A stretch of 5,345 nt of DNA from an uncultured Clostridium sp. Its GTDB lineage: Bacteria; Bacillota; Clostridia; Christensenellales; Pumilibacteraceae. Location: contig USKH01000093.1 of the NCBI GenBank assembly GCA_900555125.1, forward strand, positions 1-5,345, in the 5' to 3' direction. Both the position numbers and the translations under genes were made by a program. Shown here piece after piece: positions 5,288-5,345 of the stretch. The notes beneath the pieces are model-generated. The model saw only the letters and a program-made list of their open reading frames with translations, was not told the DNA's origin and made no database searches. Position 1 is the first letter of the stretch. Every line of letters starts with the position of its first letter.

Positions 5288-5345
5288 TTATCCCCCCCCT
5301 CGATTTTTCGCACCTATTCTCTTTTCCTTTTGCGCAAGGTCGCTC
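5288..5345 (-). other. Possible 3' end of an upstream ORF, with a run of eight G
   Basis: From the right edge one minus-strand frame reads SDLAQKEKRIGAKNRGGG and stops at TAA 5290-5288. A second frame stays open to the TAG at 5261-5259. Eight G at 5299-5292 sit just before the first stop. Either frame could be the end of an upstream gene, but 18-28 codons are too few to judge, and the stretch could equally be untranslated leader. Confidence 0.2.

Overview
The window is almost filled by one minus-strand gene, a 1619-residue Rhs/YD-repeat protein of polymorphic-toxin type. A small membrane-protein gene starts 25 bases downstream of its stop codon. The style of the YD repeats and Rhs core, the moderate-to-low GC content, the strong AAAGGAG-type ribosome binding sites and a histidine-kinase fragment with a typical Gram-positive H-box (QRQFIADASHELKTP) all suggest a Firmicute, probably a gut-type Clostridia member. 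This is inference from style; no marker gene is present.

In transcription order (right to left): 5345-5160 is a purine-rich leader. It holds a run of eight G, two copies of a 12-base ribosome-binding-site-like repeat, a 20-codon leader ORF (5209-5147) that overlaps the rhs start, and a small hairpin next to the rhs Shine-Dalgarno. 5159-300 is the rhs gene: an Rhs N-terminal region, early YD repeats, a carbohydrate-binding-like beta-sandwich insert (about residues 397-547), the main YD-repeat region (about 778-1270), the Rhs-associated core (about 1313-1413), and a variable C-terminal tip of about 195 residues. The tip is AT-rich, hydrophobic and carries a perfect four-glycine zipper. 274-17 is an 85-codon ORF whose first 53 or so residues form two membrane helices, as expected of an immunity protein against a membrane-acting toxin.

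The leftmost 110-160 bases do not belong to that small gene by descent. Read in another frame of the same strand, they encode the end of a transmembrane helix and the HisKA phospho-acceptor box of a sensor kinase that runs off the window edge. The small gene therefore reads out of frame into a broken kinase gene, and its last 30 or so residues look like a junction artefact.

The likely functional unit is a toxin tip on an Rhs cocoon plus a cognate membrane immunity protein. The most interesting points are the membrane-active tip/immunity pair, the chimeric end of the immunity gene, an A6 tract that puts the strongest start site one base out of frame with rhs, and a Cys/His cluster inside the YD region. 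Everything functional is inferred from sequence pattern; no database search was possible.
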